Shown: positions 4,957-5,016 of the stretch, piece after piece | How the letters are laid out: each line of letters opens with the position of its first letter | Position numbering within the stretch: the first letter of the stretch is position 1 | Assembly (NCBI GenBank): GCA_045598045.1 | Contig: JAZLLG010000017.1 | Coordinates: 1 to 5,016, forward strand | DNA from: RGIG3528 sp045598045 | Lineage (GTDB): Bacteria > Bacillota > Clostridia > Lachnospirales > Lachnospiraceae | Reading direction: 5' to 3' | Length of the DNA: 5,016 nucleotides | Translations under genes and position numbers: made by a program | Notes under the pieces: generated by a model | What the model saw: only the letters and a program-made list of their open reading frames with translations | Database searches by the model: none | What the model was told of the DNA's origin: nothing

Positions 4957-5016
4957 ATGTTTAAGAGAAAAGCTTTAGAAAAGCTAAAATATTGGAAAGA
5001 AAAAAAGGCACCAAAG
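4957..5016 (+). CDS. 5' end of a probable AAA ATPase (DUF4143-type) gene, partial
   Basis: The frame is open from the ATG to the window edge and encodes 20 residues beginning MFKRKALEKLKYW, followed by a lysine-rich stretch. GAGGAG at 4946-4951, 5 nt upstream, is a strong ribosome site. The N-terminus resembles the start of the AAA_14/DUF4143 ATPases common in Clostridia, where an F-x-R-K...L..WK segment comes just before the Walker A loop. The Walker motif itself would lie beyond the window, so the family call is an inference. The gene has its own promoter covered by three direct repeats, suggesting tight control. Confidence 0.6.
   Translation, partial: MFKRKALEKLKYWKEKKAPK

Noticed and set aside
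1..5016. CRISPR array, tRNA or rRNA gene, toxin-antitoxin pair or defence island.
   Set aside because: No repeat-spacer pattern, cloverleaf, rRNA segment or paired small toxin/antitoxin frames were seen; the only array is the three-copy promoter repeat.

Overview
The window looks like a chromosomal segment of a low-to-moderate GC Firmicute, most likely a Clostridia/Lachnospiraceae-type gut anaerobe. The evidence is a T-box leader in front of a tRNA synthetase gene, strong AGGAGG-like ribosome sites, sigma-A promoters with extended -10 boxes, a PlsY-type acyltransferase, and the start of an AAA/DUF4143-like ATPase gene. The genus cannot be named from the sequence alone.

Layout. Positions 1-164 hold the tail of an upstream reading frame, a likely intrinsic terminator and a short palindrome. 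Next comes a small acidic ORF (165-521) with no ribosome site, which looks like the C-terminal part of a secreted or lipoprotein domain. Positions 522-943 are regulatory: a promoter (556-583), then a complete T-box riboswitch with an AUG specifier triplet, an antiterminator with a 7-nt bulge and a competing terminator. These control metG (944-2575), an archaeal-like methionyl-tRNA synthetase with a KISTS signature loop. A second promoter (2642-2670) drives plsY (2725-3405) and, 15 nt later, a nicotinamidase/isochorismatase-family hydrolase whose best start is 3421.

The hydrolase gene runs into a mobile element of about 0.9 kb (about 3928-4849). The element has a reverse-strand HUH/Y1 transposase of the REP-associated (RAYT) type, flanked by nearly perfect 32/33-bp inverted repeats. 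The left repeat supplies the last codons and stop of the hydrolase and also contains the transposase stop. To the right of the element lies a promoter covered by three copies of a 15-bp direct repeat spaced 30 and 33 bp apart, followed by the first 20 codons of a probable AAA ATPase gene.

Functionally, metG answers uncharged tRNA-Met through its T-box, plsY makes lysophosphatidic acid for membrane lipids, and the hydrolase probably feeds NAD salvage. The genes are unrelated housekeeping neighbours rather than one pathway. The two parts most worth a second look are the transposon-remodelled end of the hydrolase gene and the phased repeat array at the ATPase promoter.
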